Counted from the first letter of the stretch, positions 35,607 to 45,179 are shown. The stretch is DNA of 64,000 nucleotides from Novosphingobium sp. 18050 (GCF_902706195.1 NZ_CACSJO010000006.1:1-64000); one strand, 5' to 3'. The notes: generated from the sequence alone by a model not told the origin. Program-made: numbers and translations.

Positions 35607-36611
35607 ATGACCGCCATTGGCGACAACGACCGCAGGATTGAGAAGTACCGGCGCATGCAGCGCATCCGGCAGTTCGAAACCCGCGCCGAAACTATCCATG
35701 CGGCGGGCGAAATCCCCGGCGCGCTGCATACGTACGCCGGCATGGAAGCCTCGGGCGTGGGCGCCTGCATGGCCCTGCGCGACGACGACTACATGGTCGG
35801 CACTCACCGCAGTCACGGCCACCCGATCGCCAAGGGCGCGAAGCTGCGCTCGCTGATGGCGGAACTGCTCGGCAAGGTGACCGGGATCTGCAAGGGGAAA
35901 GGCGGGTCGATGCACCTGTCGGACTTCTCGATGGGCAGCCTGGGGGAAACCAGCATTGTCGGTTCGGGCGGCCCGGTCACCGCAGGGGCAGCGCTCGGCG
36001 CCAAGCTGCAGGGACTGGACCGCGTGGCGCTGTGTTTCTTCGGGGACGGAGCTTCCAGCGAAGGCGCGATCCATGAAGGCATGAACCTTGCCGCCGTGTG
36101 GAAACTACCCGCGATCTTCGTGTGCGAAAACAACCGCTTCGGCATGTCGACACCCACCGCTGCGGGCGTCGCGGGCGCTCATGTCGCCGACCGCGCCCAC
36201 GGTTACGGCATCCCCGGCATCATCGTCGACGGGCAGGACGTGGACGCCGTGGAAGCCGCCGTGCGCGAAGCCGTCGACCGCGCACGCGCCGGAAAGGGGC
36301 CGACGCTCATCGAGACAAAGACCTATCGCTACGCCGACCACGCCGTAAACATGGGCCGCGATCTCACCCCCCGCGGGCCGGAACATGACGAGTGGCTGGC
36401 GCGCGACCCCATCGTCCTCTATCGTGCCCGGCTGGTCGAGGACGGCGTTTCCGGTGCAGATCTCGATGCGATCGACGTTCAGGTGGCCGAGGAAGTTGCT
36501 GATGCCCTGAATTTCGCCCGCGAAAGCGCATACCCGGCCTTCGAAGAGGCCTTCGACCACGTCTTCGTCGATCGCCTGCCGATCCCTGACGATGTACGTG
36601 CACACGCCTGA
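35607..36611 (+). CDS. Thiamine-diphosphate 2-oxoacid/acetoin dehydrogenase E1, alpha subunit
   Basis: A 334-aa E1 alpha subunit. The ThDP-binding motif runs from GDGASSEGAIHEGMN (GDG at 146-148) to the N175/N176 pair, the normal spacing. HRSHGHPIAKGA and GSMHLSD are conserved in E1 alpha of pyruvate, branched-chain and acetoin dehydrogenases. Its size is nearest acetoin dehydrogenase AcoA. ATG 35607 has GAGAGGA upstream and is 14 bp after the M24 gene. It decarboxylates or cleaves the substrate and passes the acyl group to a lipoyl domain, which is encoded two genes downstream. Confidence 0.93.
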   Translation: MTAIGDNDRRIEKYRRMQRIRQFETRAETIHAAGEIPGALHTYAGMEASGVGACMALRDDDYMVGTHRSHGHPIAKGAKLRSLMAELLGKVTGICKGKGGSMHLSDFSMGSLGETSIVGSGGPVTAGAALGAKLQGLDRVALCFFGDGASSEGAIHEGMNLAAVWKLPAIFVCENNRFGMSTPTAAGVAGAHVADRAHGYGIPGIIVDGQDVDAVEAAVREAVDRARAGKGPTLIETKTYRYADHAVNMGRDLTPRGPEHDEWLARDPIVLYRARLVEDGVSGADLDAIDVQVAEEVADALNFARESAYPAFEEAFDHVFVDRLPIPDDVRAHA

Positions 36612-36627
36612 AGAAGGAGCCGGAAAA

Positions 36628-37626
36628 ATGGCCAAGATCACTTACCTGGAAGCCATATATCAGGCGCAGGCCGAGGAAATGGAGCGCGATTCCAAAGTCT
36701 TCATCATGGGCGAGGACATTCGCTGCAACGTCTTCGGCACCACCACCGGGTTCGTCGAGCGTTTCGGCGAGGAGCGTGTGCGTGACACGCCGATCTCGGA
36801 AAACGGCTTCATCGGCGCAGCGGGCGGCGCGGCGATGGTGGGGATGCGGCCCATCGTGGACGCCACGATTTCCTCGTTCCTGTTCCCGGCGATGGACCAG
36901 ATATGTTCGATCATCGCCAAGTCGCGCTATATCTACGGCGGCCAGGCGCAGTTGCCGCTCGTGATACGTTCGTGCCTGTTCTACGGCAATTCCAACGCCG
37001 CGCAGCATTCCGACAGACCCTATTCCATGTTCATGAACATGCCGGGGCTGAAGATCATCGCGCCATCCAATGCGCATGACATGAAGGGCCTGCTGAAAGC
37101 CGCGATCCGCGACAACGACCCTGTGATGTCGTTTGAGGATTCGACCTGCTGGATGGTCAAGTCCGAAGTCCCCGACGACCTCGACTTCGTCATCCCGCTC
37201 GGCAAGGGCGAGGTCAAGCGCGAGGGCACCGACGTGACCGTGGTGGCCATCGCGGGCGCGGTGAACATCGCACTAAAGGCTGCGGAAAAGCTGAAAGCGG
37301 AAGGCATTTCAGTGGAAGTCGTCGATCCCCGCACGCTGGTGCCGCTCGACCGCGATATCATCCTCCGCTCGGTGCGCAAGACCGGCCGCGCAATCTGCGT
37401 CGACCCGGCTCATAAGACTTGCTCCGCCGCCAGCGAGATCGCCGCCACTATCGCTGAAGAGGCATTCGAAGCCCTGCGTGCCCCGGTGGTACGGGTGACC
37501 ACGCCCGACACCCACCTGCCGTTCAGCCCTCACATCGAAAAGCCGCTCTATCCCTCGATCGAGCGGATCATGGATGCGGCTCGCCGTCTGGTCGGTGCAC
37601 CTGCGCCGCAGCCACAGCCCGCCTGA
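36628..37626 (+). CDS. Thiamine-diphosphate 2-oxoacid/acetoin dehydrogenase E1, beta subunit
   Basis: A 332-aa E1 beta subunit, starting 17 bp after the alpha subunit with GAAGGAG upstream. ERVRDTPISENGFIGAAGGA and GMRPIVDATISSFLFPAMDQ are the conserved ThDP-activating and dimer motifs. The pair is complete and intact, so it should form an alpha2beta2 enzyme. No dihydrolipoyl transacetylase core or E3 gene lies nearby. Acetoin versus branched-chain 2-oxoacid versus a novel hydroxyketone cannot be settled from motif inspection alone. Confidence 0.93.
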   Translation: MAKITYLEAIYQAQAEEMERDSKVFIMGEDIRCNVFGTTTGFVERFGEERVRDTPISENGFIGAAGGAAMVGMRPIVDATISSFLFPAMDQICSIIAKSRYIYGGQAQLPLVIRSCLFYGNSNAAQHSDRPYSMFMNMPGLKIIAPSNAHDMKGLLKAAIRDNDPVMSFEDSTCWMVKSEVPDDLDFVIPLGKGEVKREGTDVTVVAIAGAVNIALKAAEKLKAEGISVEVVDPRTLVPLDRDIILRSVRKTGRAICVDPAHKTCSAASEIAATIAEEAFEALRAPVVRVTTPDTHLPFSPHIEKPLYPSIERIMDAARRLVGAPAPQPQPA

Positions 37627-37636
37627 GGAGACCGTC

Positions 37637-37876
37637 ATGGCTGAATTCACGATGGTCCTGCCGCAATACGGCATGGGCATGCAGGACGGTGAGATCGTGC
37701 GCTGGCTTAAGCAAGTGGGCGAGCGTGTCGAGGAAGGCGAAAACCTCGTCGAGGTGGAAGCTGCCAAGACCACGGTCGAAGTCCCCGCGCCGGTTTCCGG
37801 CATCCTGCTGCGCATCCTAGTCGATAGCGGCGACACGGTGGATGTCCGCGCTGCGATCGCGGTGATCGAGACGTAG
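37637..37876 (+). CDS. Free-standing lipoyl-domain protein (79 aa)
   Basis: A single biotin/lipoyl-attachment domain that fills the whole protein. The modified lysine is K44 in EVEAAKTTVEVPAPVSG, matching the lipoyl rather than the biotin (A/V-M-K-M) pattern. GAGGAG precedes ATG 37637, 10 bp after the E1 beta stop. In usual complexes this domain is the N-terminal part of a 370-550-aa E2 acyltransferase; here no catalytic core follows, and the next frame is a PQQ enzyme. The likely role is as a carrier for E1, like a GcvH-type shuttle, with acyl transfer done elsewhere. The start and stop are both clear, so it is not a frameshift remnant. Confidence 0.88.
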   Translation: MAEFTMVLPQYGMGMQDGEIVRWLKQVGERVEEGENLVEVEAAKTTVEVPAPVSGILLRILVDSGDTVDVRAAIAVIET

Positions 37877-37959
37877 CGGCTGGTCGTCCCCTCGCACGCG
37901 GGGATGATGAATAACAATGTGCTGAATGGCGCAGTCCCGTTCCGGGAGAGGACGCGAGG

Positions 37960-40308
37960 ATGAACGACAAGAAGGTTGGGCCCGGCTGGCCGCGCTGGCT
38001 GGCGGGAACGGTGCTGCTCGCCATCGGCGCGGTACTGGCTCTGGGCGGGGTAAAGCTGCTGACGCTGGGCGGCTCGGCCTATTATCTGACGGCGGGCCTC
38101 GCGTGCCTCGCATCGGGCATGCTGCTCTGGCGCGGCGACCGGCGTGGATTGTGGCTGTACGCCGCCTTGTTGATGGTCACCATCGCGTGGTCCTGCTGGG
38201 AAGTAGGCGGCCAGTTCTGGCAACTCCTGCCGCGTGTCGCAGGACCGGCCGTGATCGGCGCTATTCTGGCCCTCCCGCCGGTCCGCCGAAGGATGACCCG
38301 CGCAGCCGACGCCCTGACGCGCTTCGGGCTTGGCACGGCGGTCGCGGCAGCAGCGCTGCTGCTGGGCGCGACGTTCGCCATGAACCCGACCTTCGATGTT
38401 CTCCCCGCGCGCGGCCCCGTCGTCGCGGTGGCAGCGAATCCCGCCAGCGCCGAGTGGACGGCCTACGGCGCAAACTCAGCCGGCACCCGCCATTCTCCTG
38501 CCACGCAGATCACCCCGGCCAACGCCGCGAAGCTGGAGCAGGTCTGGTCCTTCCAGACCGGCGATACCCGTGCCAAACGCCCTGAAATCAAGTCGATCTC
38601 GTTCATGGCAACGCCGCTCATGGTCGGTGACAAGGTCTACTTCTGCTCCCCCACCGGCAAAGTCTTCGCCCTCGACGCCGATAGCGGCAAGCAGGTCTGG
38701 CTGCGCGATCCGCACACCAAAATCGGCAATGCCCAGATGCTCAACTGCCGGGGTGTTTCCTACCACGCCGACCCCGCCGCGACGGGCCTGTGTGCCAAAA
38801 GGATCATCAGCATGACCGTCGACGGCCGGATGCTGGCAAGCGATGCCGTTAACGGCGCGCCCTGCGCTGACTTCGGCGACAAAGGCACCGTCAACCTCGA
38901 TGCCGGGCTGGGCGAGGTCGACCCGCTGCGTTCCTACACTTCCTCCCCGCCAGTAATCGTCGAAAATACCGCGATACTCGGCTCCTACGTGCGCGACAAC
39001 TTCACCAAGGACGATCCCTCGGGCGTCGTGCGCGCCTACGACGTCAAGAGTGGCCGCCTGCTCTGGGCATGGGACAGCGGCCGCCCCGACGATGCACCGA
39101 TGCCAGGCCCCGGCGAGAGTTGGACCCGCGGCTCGGTCAACGCCTGGAGCGTGTTCAGCGCCGACCCTGCGCTGGGCCTCGTCTATTTGCCTACCGGCAA
39201 CGCCACGCCCGACCACGTCGGCACCCACCGCAACCCCATGCTGGAGCGCTACGCCAGCTCCATCGTCGCGCTGGACGTGAAGACGGGCCGGGTGCGCTGG
39301 CATTTCCAGACCGTCCATCACGATATCTGGGACTACGACATGCCCGCCCAGCCGGTGCTGTTCGACTACACCGTGGATGGCCGCAAGGTGCCGGCCCTGG
39401 CCGCTCCGACCAAGCGCGGCGAGATCTTCATCCTCGATCGCCGCACCGGCAAATCGCTCACCGGCGTCGAGGAACGGGCCGTGCCCCGCGGCAAAATTCC
39501 GGGCGAGCGGTACTCCCCCACCCAGCCTTATGTTAAGGGCTTCCCCTCCTTCGCACCGCCGCTTTTGACCGAGGCCTCAATGTGGGGCGCGACCCCGCTC
39601 GACCAGATGTGGTGCCGAATCCGCTTCCGCTCGCTCGATTATGCGGGCAACTTCACCCCGCCGTCCGAACGCGGCATGATCCAGTGGCCGGGCACCTTCG
39701 GCGTGCTCAACTGGGGCAGCGTCAGCATCGATCCGGCGCGCAATCTGATGATCGTGAACTCCGCCGCGATCCCGCAGGAAGTGCGCCTGTTCCGCCACGG
39801 CGCGGATACCGAAAAGCCGGCACTGGCAAAGGATTCGCACGCGCCGGGCTATCTGCCGCAGGTGGGGACCAACTACGGCGTCAGCCTGCTGCCGATGCTC
39901 TCGCCTTTGGGCACTCCCTGTGAGGCGCCGCCATGGGGGCACATCGCCGCCGTTGACCTTACTACCGGCAGGATCGCCTGGAGCCGGACTTTCGGCACCA
40001 CTGCCGACACCGCCCCGCTCGGCATTCCCATGCCCGGCGCCTTCAACCTTGGCGGTTCGGCGAACACCGCAGGCGGTGTTACCTTCATCGGCGCGGCGCT
40101 GGACAATTACCTGCGCGCGATCGACACTGCCAACGGCCGTGAGCTGTGGCGCGGTCGGCTGCCGGCAGGCGGACAGGCGACGCCGATCACTTACATATCG
40201 CGCAAGAGCGGCCGCCAGTACGTGGTGATCGCGGCGGGCGGCCACATGTACATGGGCACGACCCCGGGCGATTTCGTGGTCGCCTTTGCATTGCCGGGCT
40301 CAACGTGA
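37960..40308 (+). CDS. Membrane-bound PQQ-dependent dehydrogenase (glucose/quinate dehydrogenase-like)
   Basis: A 782-aa quinoprotein. The first 145 residues form about five membrane helices (WLAGTVLLAIGAVLALGGVK onward), as in mGDH and quinate dehydrogenase, and the rest is an eight-bladed PQQ propeller in the periplasm. WTAYGANSAGTRHSPATQIT, HHDIWDYDMPAQPVLFDYTV and AGGHMYMGTTPGDFVVAFAL are family motifs. GGGAGAGG precedes ATG 37960, 83 bp after the lipoyl gene. These enzymes oxidise sugars or cyclic polyols and reduce ubiquinone. It is unlike the soluble quinohemoprotein at 24.4 kb, so two different PQQ enzymes belong to this island. PQQ must come from elsewhere. Confidence 0.92.
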   Translation: MNDKKVGPGWPRWLAGTVLLAIGAVLALGGVKLLTLGGSAYYLTAGLACLASGMLLWRGDRRGLWLYAALLMVTIAWSCWEVGGQFWQLLPRVAGPAVIGAILALPPVRRRMTRAADALTRFGLGTAVAAAALLLGATFAMNPTFDVLPARGPVVAVAANPASAEWTAYGANSAGTRHSPATQITPANAAKLEQVWSFQTGDTRAKRPEIKSISFMATPLMVGDKVYFCSPTGKVFALDADSGKQVWLRDPHTKIGNAQMLNCRGVSYHADPAATGLCAKRIISMTVDGRMLASDAVNGAPCADFGDKGTVNLDAGLGEVDPLRSYTSSPPVIVENTAILGSYVRDNFTKDDPSGVVRAYDVKSGRLLWAWDSGRPDDAPMPGPGESWTRGSVNAWSVFSADPALGLVYLPTGNATPDHVGTHRNPMLERYASSIVALDVKTGRVRWHFQTVHHDIWDYDMPAQPVLFDYTVDGRKVPALAAPTKRGEIFILDRRTGKSLTGVEERAVPRGKIPGERYSPTQPYVKGFPSFAPPLLTEASMWGATPLDQMWCRIRFRSLDYAGNFTPPSERGMIQWPGTFGVLNWGSVSIDPARNLMIVNSAAIPQEVRLFRHGADTEKPALAKDSHAPGYLPQVGTNYGVSLLPMLSPLGTPCEAPPWGHIAAVDLTTGRIAWSRTFGTTADTAPLGIPMPGAFNLGGSANTAGGVTFIGAALDNYLRAIDTANGRELWRGRLPAGGQATPITYISRKSGRQYVVIAAGGHMYMGTTPGDFVVAFALPGST

Positions 40309-40639
40309 CGACTGAAATGAAGGTCATTGTCATCGCACCAGATATCGTAAAGGCGCTGCTGACTTGTGAGCAGGCGATTGACTAGACCTCCAGCGATCGA
40401 CTTCGCGCATCATGGCTCATTCTGTCGGGCCGAATGGCGTCAGCGCAAGGCCGCTTCGAGCCCAAAAAAGCCGTGCCGATTTGAACGGAGCCTGCCGCAT
40501 TTCCATCGGGAAGGCACTCCGGTGCAGGTCGAGCGGTGGAGAAGGGCAGCAGCAGATGCCTTTGCTCAAAAAAAAAGATGACTTCCCAGCTTTCGATCTC
40601 GTGTTACACGTATCTCAATAATAACGAGAGAGGAATCCT
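40309..40639. other. Intergenic interval without a supported gene
   Basis: 331 bp after the PQQ dehydrogenase. It contains a run of nine A at 40568-40576, but no hairpin precedes it in a sense that would make an intrinsic terminator for the plus strand. Possible 20-70-codon frames lack ribosome sites and resemble no known protein. It probably holds the promoter of the small peptide gene at 40640. Confidence 0.5.
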
Positions 40640-40753
40640 ATGGAGCGCAAGCTGCACACGCACGCACTGTTCAAACTTGTCGTGATTTTCGCCTTATTCG
40701 CTGTGCTCTTTGCGCCGCTTCGCCAGTGGGCCTTGGCCTCGATCGGATTTTAG
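40640..40753 (+). CDS. Small hydrophobic peptide (37 aa), predicted membrane peptide
   Basis: A short frame preceded by AGAGAGGA five bases before its ATG, a strong signal. It has a basic start (MERKLHTH), one hydrophobic segment of about 18 residues (FKLVVIFALFAVLFAPL) and a short tail ending W-A-L-A-S-I-G-F. I do not recognise it. The combination of strong ribosome site, positive N-terminus and single helix suits a real small membrane protein, but it could be a chance frame. Confidence 0.5.
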   Translation: MERKLHTHALFKLVVIFALFAVLFAPLRQWALASIGF

Positions 40754-40989
40754 GCAGATTCCGAGACCGCTTGCGACCGGCATCGCGTAATAGGGCAACT
40801 GTTCCGTCCAATTATTGGGTGCCGCCGCATTTATGCATTTCTTCACTCCACGCCACCTCAGGCTTTCAGTGCTCCTGAGCGCGGCGGGTAATCCGCGCAT
40901 CCAGGGCGTGCGGTGAAGATCAGATTCAGACGGCGACCATTGGCAACTCGCACCCTCAAGGCGCAGGTGTGAGCTTTGCCGCTCTGGTA

Positions 40990-41166
40990 TTATTTTTGAC
41001 CGAAGCGCCGCTTTTGCGTCACGTCGATCTGCATCAAACGACCTTCGTGAACGGTCAATACGATCTGGCCGAACTTCATCCCGCTAAGCGCTTCACGAAC
41101 ATTGGCGAGGCTCTCCTCTAAAGCAGGATCGGTTTCCGTTTCAGACTGGCTGGGGCGCAGGATCAT
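40990..41166 (-). CDS. YezD-like (DUF2292) small protein of the sulfate operon
   Basis: A 58-aa protein whose second half, MKFGQIVLTVHEGRLMQIDV, matches the YezD/DUF2292 pattern (G-x-x-F-G-x-V-x-x-x-V-H-D/E-G-x-V-x-Q-I-E). YezD is known from sulfur-assimilation operons of Bacillus and proteobacteria and is of unknown function. Here it follows the sulfate ABC transporter, with GAGGAA before ATG 41166 and 23 bp from the cysA stop. It is too short to be found by length filters. Confidence 0.8.
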   Translation of the reverse strand: MILRPSQSETETDPALEESLANVREALSGMKFGQIVLTVHEGRLMQIDVTQKRRFGQK

Positions 41167-41189
41167 TTTTCAATTTCCTCGCTATTGCA

Positions 41190-42149
41190 TTACGATGGGT
41201 GTTTCTGGAATTCGCGTTCGCGCAAGGGCTGAATCTGAACAGTCTCACCCAGCATTGGTGCGGGGTTGGCGGCGTTGACGTCGAATTCGACGACCCTGTC
41301 GTGTCCTTCGATCCGGCCCTCGACCCGCCAGCTCCCACCGCGCCGGAAAACATTGTCGACCACTACCGGAATTCCGCCAGAGGTGACGAGTTCGATGTCA
41401 TGCGGGCGCACGTGGATCCCGCCGGGAAGCTGGTTTGTTTCACCCACGAAGTCCGAAACGAAGGGGCTGGCAGGTTCCATGTAGACCTGCTCGGGCGTGC
41501 CGACCTGCTCGATCCGACCGTGGTCCATGACCACCACGCGGTCGGCCAGTTCGAGGGCTTCTTCCTGGTCATGGGTGACGAAGATCGAGGTCAGCCCCAT
41601 GGTTTCGTGGAGGCCCCGCAACCAGCGACGCAGGTCCTTGCGGACTTTGGCGTCCAGCGCGCCGAAAGGCTCGTCGAGCAGCAGGAGGCGCGGCTCGATG
41701 GCCAGTGCACGGGCGAGGGCCACGCGCTGGCGCTGGCCGCCGGACAACTGCCCGGGATAGCGCTTGCCCAGCCCGTCGAGCTGGACGAGGCGGAGCAGTT
41801 CCTCGGCACGGGCGCGGATATCGGCCTTGGGCGGGCGGCCCTTGCGGCGTACCGAAAGGCCAAAGGCGACGTTCTCGGCAACCGTCATGTGCTTGAACAG
41901 CGCGTATTGCTGGAACACGAAGCCTACCTGGCGCTCACCTACCGAACGACTGGAGACGTCTTCGCCGTCGAACAGGACTTCGCCGCCGTCCTGGAATTCG
42001 AGGCCTGCGATGATACGCAGCAGTGTCGTCTTACCCGAGCCGGAAGGGCCGAGCAGGGCGACGAATTCACCGGCTTTGATCTTCAGGTCGATGCCATGAA
42101 GCGCCGCAAAATCGCCGAAGGTCTTGGTTACGTTTTGGACCCGGATCAA
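41190..42149 (-). CDS. cysA: Sulfate/thiosulfate ABC transporter ATP-binding protein CysA
   Basis: A 319-aa ATPase. Walker A is GPSGSGKTT (34-42), the signature is [15 protein letters not shown], Walker B is LLLLDEPF, and the C-terminal regulatory part begins near [10 protein letters not shown]. The start is a TTG at 42149 that overlaps the cysW stop (TTGA), with GGGAG nine bases upstream; a long upstream frame would merely cross the cysW gene and is rejected. With CysT, CysW and Sbp it imports sulfate for cysteine synthesis. Confidence 0.95.
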   Translation of the reverse strand: MIRVQNVTKTFGDFAALHGIDLKIKAGEFVALLGPSGSGKTTLLRIIAGLEFQDGGEVLFDGEDVSSRSVGERQVGFVFQQYALFKHMTVAENVAFGLSVRRKGRPPKADIRARAEELLRLVQLDGLGKRYPGQLSGGQRQRVALARALAIEPRLLLLDEPFGALDAKVRKDLRRWLRGLHETMGLTSIFVTHDQEEALELADRVVVMDHGRIEQVGTPEQVYMEPASPFVSDFVGETNQLPGGIHVRPHDIELVTSGGIPVVVDNVFRRGGSWRVEGRIEGHDRVVEFDVNAANPAPMLGETVQIQPLREREFQKHPS

Positions 42150-42979
42150 TGCCGTGCACTCCCGTGAAGGTTGAAGCGCCACTCCAGCACGGTCTTGGCG
42201 ATGAGCGTCACCAGCGCCAGGCCTGCAAGCAGCGAGGCGACCGCGAAGGCGCCGACGAAGTCGTATTCGTTGTAGAGTATCTCGACGTGGAGCGGCATCG
42301 TGTTGGTTTCTCCCCGGATGTGGCCCGAGACGACCGAGACGGCCCCGAACTCGCCCATGGCGCGTGCGTTGCACAGCAGCACGCCGTAAAGCAGGCCCCA
42401 GCGGATGTTGGGCAGCGTCACATGGCGGAAGGTCTGCCAGCCGCTTGCCCCCAGCGAGATTGCGGCTTCCTCCTCGTCCTTACCCTGTTCCATCATCAGC
42501 GGGATCAACTCGCGCGCGACGAAGGGGAAAGTGATGAAGACGGTGGCAAGGACGATGCCCGGCACCGCGAAGATGATCTTCAGGTCATGCTCTGCAAGCC
42601 ACGGACCGACCCAGCCGCTGGCGCCGAACAGCAACACGAAGATCAGGCCCGAGACGACCGGAGAGACCGAGAAAGGCAGGTCTATCATGGAGATCAGCAG
42701 GCTTTTGCCCCGGAACTGGAACTTGGTGATCGCCCAGCTCGCCGCCACGCCGAACACGAGGTTGAGCGGGACGCTGATCGCGGCAATCAGCAGCGTCAGC
42801 TTGATGGCGGACAGTGCGTCGGGCGCGGTCACGGCATCCAGAAATGGGCCGAAGCCCGCCTTGAGCGCCTCGCCAAACACCGCGATCAGCGGCAGGGCGA
42901 GGAAAAAGGCGAGGAACAGCAGCGCTATGGCGATCAGAACGATCTGCAGCGCGCGGCTTTCCGTGGTGGAGCGCCGCAT
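42146..42979 (-). CDS. cysW: Sulfate ABC transporter permease CysW
   Basis: A 277-aa inner-membrane permease with about six helices and the ABC-coupling EAA loop ([20 protein letters not shown]). I prefer ATG 42979, with GGAG seven bases upstream, over the ATG at 42985, which overlaps the cysT stop but leaves only one base to that GGAG. It partners CysT; gene order sbp-cysT-cysW-cysA is standard. GRSMID-like and [18 protein letters not shown] segments match CysW. Confidence 0.93.
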   Translation of the reverse strand: MRRSTTESRALQIVLIAIALLFLAFFLALPLIAVFGEALKAGFGPFLDAVTAPDALSAIKLTLLIAAISVPLNLVFGVAASWAITKFQFRGKSLLISMIDLPFSVSPVVSGLIFVLLFGASGWVGPWLAEHDLKIIFAVPGIVLATVFITFPFVARELIPLMMEQGKDEEEAAISLGASGWQTFRHVTLPNIRWGLLYGVLLCNARAMGEFGAVSVVSGHIRGETNTMPLHVEILYNEYDFVGAFAVASLLAGLALVTLIAKTVLEWRFNLHGSARH

Positions 42980-42981
42980 GC

Positions 42982-43839
42982 TCATGCTCCGTACCTGTGG
43001 CGACCGGCAGCCTGCACTACGTTGAGCGCGAGCAGGATCGCGAAGGAGACGAGCATCATGACGGTGGCGATTGCAGTGGCCCCGTCGTAATTGTACTGTT
43101 CGAGCTGGGTGACGATCAGCAGCGGGGCGATCTCGGTGCGACCGGGCATGTTGCCGGAAATGAAGATTACCGAACCGTATTCGCCCACCCCACGCGCGAA
43201 GGCGAGCGCGAAACCTGTGAGGAGGGCTGGGGCAATGGCGGGGAAGATGACGCGGCGAAAAGTCTGCAGGCGGGTGGCGCCGAGCGTGGCTGCGGCTTCC
43301 TCGACGTCGTTGCCAAGGTCGGCCAGCACCGGTTCGACCGAGCGCACAACAAAGGGCAGCCCGATGAAGACGAGCGCCACGGTGATGCCGATCGGAGTGA
43401 AGGCCACCTTGATCCCCAGCGGATCGAGGAAGCGGCCCACCCAGCCGCTCGGCGAATAGAGCGCTGTGAGAGCGATGCCCGCCACGGCGGTAGGCAGTGC
43501 AAAGGGCAGGTCGACGATAGCGCCGATGATCCTCTGCCCGGGGAACGTATAGCGCACCAGCACCCAGGCGACGAGCAGCCCGAACACCGCATTGACGAGG
43601 CCCGCCGCAGCCGCCGTGCCGAAACTCAGGCGGTAGGCGGCCAGGGCGCGGTCCGAAAGGCCGACGGCGACGAACTGGTCCCACCCCATGCCGGCGGACT
43701 TGAGGAAGATCGTCGCCAGCGGGATCAGCACGATGAGCGTAAGCCAGCCCAGGCTAAGCCCGAATGTCAGCCCGAAGCCGGGTAGCACGGATGGTTGGCG
43801 CCAGCGGCGCCGCATGGCGGCGGCGGAAGAAGCGGTCAT
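42982..43839 (-). CDS. cysT: Sulfate ABC transporter permease CysT (CysU)
   Basis: A 285-aa permease. [20 protein letters not shown] and the EAA loop [20 protein letters not shown] are conserved in Cys[21 protein letters not shown] follows. It starts 42 bp after the sulfate-binding protein gene, and its stop lies against the cysW start. No clear ribosome site precedes ATG 43839; the ATG at 43815 is a possible alternative. Confidence 0.94.
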   Translation of the reverse strand: MTASSAAAMRRRWRQPSVLPGFGLTFGLSLGWLTLIVLIPLATIFLKSAGMGWDQFVAVGLSDRALAAYRLSFGTAAAAGLVNAVFGLLVAWVLVRYTFPGQRIIGAIVDLPFALPTAVAGIALTALYSPSGWVGRFLDPLGIKVAFTPIGITVALVFIGLPFVVRSVEPVLADLGNDVEEAAATLGATRLQTFRRVIFPAIAPALLTGFALAFARGVGEYGSVIFISGNMPGRTEIAPLLIVTQLEQYNYDGATAIATVMMLVSFAILLALNVVQAAGRHRYGA

Positions 43840-43881
43840 CTGCAGGGGCCTGCTCGATTATTGATAATGACTAGGTAAGGC

Positions 43882-44901
43882 TCACTTCTTCGTGGAAATG
43901 CGGTCGAATACACCCCCGTCATCGAAGAACGTCTTCTGCGCGGCGCGCCAGCCGCCGAAGTCCTTGTCGATGGTGACCATAGGAATCTGCGGGAAGGTGG
44001 ACTTGAACTGTTCGGCGATCTCGGGGGCGCTCGGACGGTAGAAGTTGCGCGCGATGGCGACCTGTGCCTCGGGAGTGTAGAGATATTCGAGGTAAGCCTT
44101 TGAAACCTCTTCAGTGTGATGCTTCTGCGCGTTTTTCGCCACCACCGCGACCGGCGGCTCTGCAAGAATCGAGATGGAAGGGGCGACAATCTGGAACTTG
44201 CCCGCGCCCAGCTTTTTTTCGGCCAGCAGCGCCTCATTCTCCCAGGCGATCAGCACGTCACCGATGCCGCGCTCCACAAACGTGGTGGTTGCACCGCGCG
44301 CGCCGCTGTCGAGCACCGGGACATGCGTGAACAGGCTACGCACATAGCCTTCCGCGGCCTTGTCCGATCCGCCTGCCTTGCGACCGTAGGCCCAGGCGGC
44401 GAGGAAATTCCAGCGCGCGCCGCCGCTGGTCTTGGGGTTGGGGGTGATGACTTCGACGCCCGGCTTCACCAGGTCGGCCCAATCCCGGATACCCTTGGGA
44501 TTGCCCTTGCGGACCAGGAAAACGATCGTCGACGTATAGGGCGAGGAATTATCCGGCAGGGCCTTCTGCCAGTCAGTCGGAAGGAGCTTGGCCCGGTCAG
44601 CGATCGCGTCGATATCGTAGGCCAGGGCCAGGGTGGCGACGTCGGCATCAAGACCGTCGATGATGGCGCGGCTCTGCTTGCCCGAGCCGCCGTGGCTCAT
44701 GCGGAAGGTCACGTCCTTGCCGGTCTTCTTCTTCCAGTAGGCGGCAAAGGCAGGATTGATCGCTTCGTACAGTTCGCGTGTCGGATCATAGCTGACGTTG
44801 GTGATCTGTACCTTGTCGGACTGCCCGCCGCCGCCTGAGCAGCCGGGCAGGGCGATCGCGAAGCATAGGGCGAGGGGAACCAGAGCGCGGGATTTCAGCA
44901 T
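43882..44901 (-). CDS. sbp: Sulfate-binding periplasmic lipoprotein (Sbp/CysP family)
   Basis: A 339-aa sulfate-binding protein. [56 protein letters not shown] and [20 protein letters not shown] are the Sbp signature and ligand loops. The start at ATG 44901 has AGGAT eight bases upstream and leads to a lipobox ending LPGC (Cys21), so it is membrane-anchored rather than free as in E. coli. It is the first gene of the sulfate operon. Confidence 0.95.
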   Translation of the reverse strand: MLKSRALVPLALCFAIALPGCSGGGGQSDKVQITNVSYDPTRELYEAINPAFAAYWKKKTGKDVTFRMSHGGSGKQSRAIIDGLDADVATLALAYDIDAIADRAKLLPTDWQKALPDNSSPYTSTIVFLVRKGNPKGIRDWADLVKPGVEVITPNPKTSGGARWNFLAAWAYGRKAGGSDKAAEGYVRSLFTHVPVLDSGARGATTTFVERGIGDVLIAWENEALLAEKKLGAGKFQIVAPSISILAEPPVAVVAKNAQKHHTEEVSKAYLEYLYTPEAQVAIARNFYRPSAPEIAEQFKSTFPQIPMVTIDKDFGGWRAAQKTFFDDGGVFDRISTKK

Positions 44902-45065
44902 AATCATATCCTGTCCGTATTCTTTACGCCCGAGGCGGTCTTCGACCGTTGCCCTGCGCATCGCTGCGACGGCGAACTGGAGACGCCACGAAACTAAGAC
45001 CGGAAGCAAGAATACTCAACCATTTTGGTTGGGTAAATGGCCGTTGGGAAAAGTTCGCCTATCAA

Positions 45066-45092
45066 GCCTGCAATCAAGAGTTGATGGCAGGC
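45066..45092. other. Inverted repeat in the corA/sbp intergenic region
   Basis: GCCTGC-A-ATCAA-GAG-TTGAT-G-GCAGGC: 6- and 5-bp arms around a single mismatch and a GAG loop. It lies in the 278-bp gap between the CorA stop and the sbp start, both minus-strand, so it may terminate corA or be an operator for the sulfate operon. A second small repeat, CAACC-ATTTT-GGTTG, lies near 45020-45034. No gene is seen in the gap. Confidence 0.5.
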
Positions 45093-45179
45093 CAATTTTG
45101 CCCAGCCAGACGGTGCAAATCAGCCGAAAATCGACGCCCCGTCTGTGACCGCCACGTTTTTGCATAAAGGTTGAATGGC

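Noticed and set aside
34115..35770. Minus-strand frame of 551 codons
   Set aside because: Antisense to the M24-fold gene, with no domain or start signal.
40317..40385. 22-codon frame just after the PQQ dehydrogenase
   Set aside because: Lacks a ribosome site and any similarity; probably chance.
40568..40576. Run of nine A as a possible intrinsic terminator
   Set aside because: No hairpin precedes it on the matching side in a sense that would terminate a neighbouring transcript.
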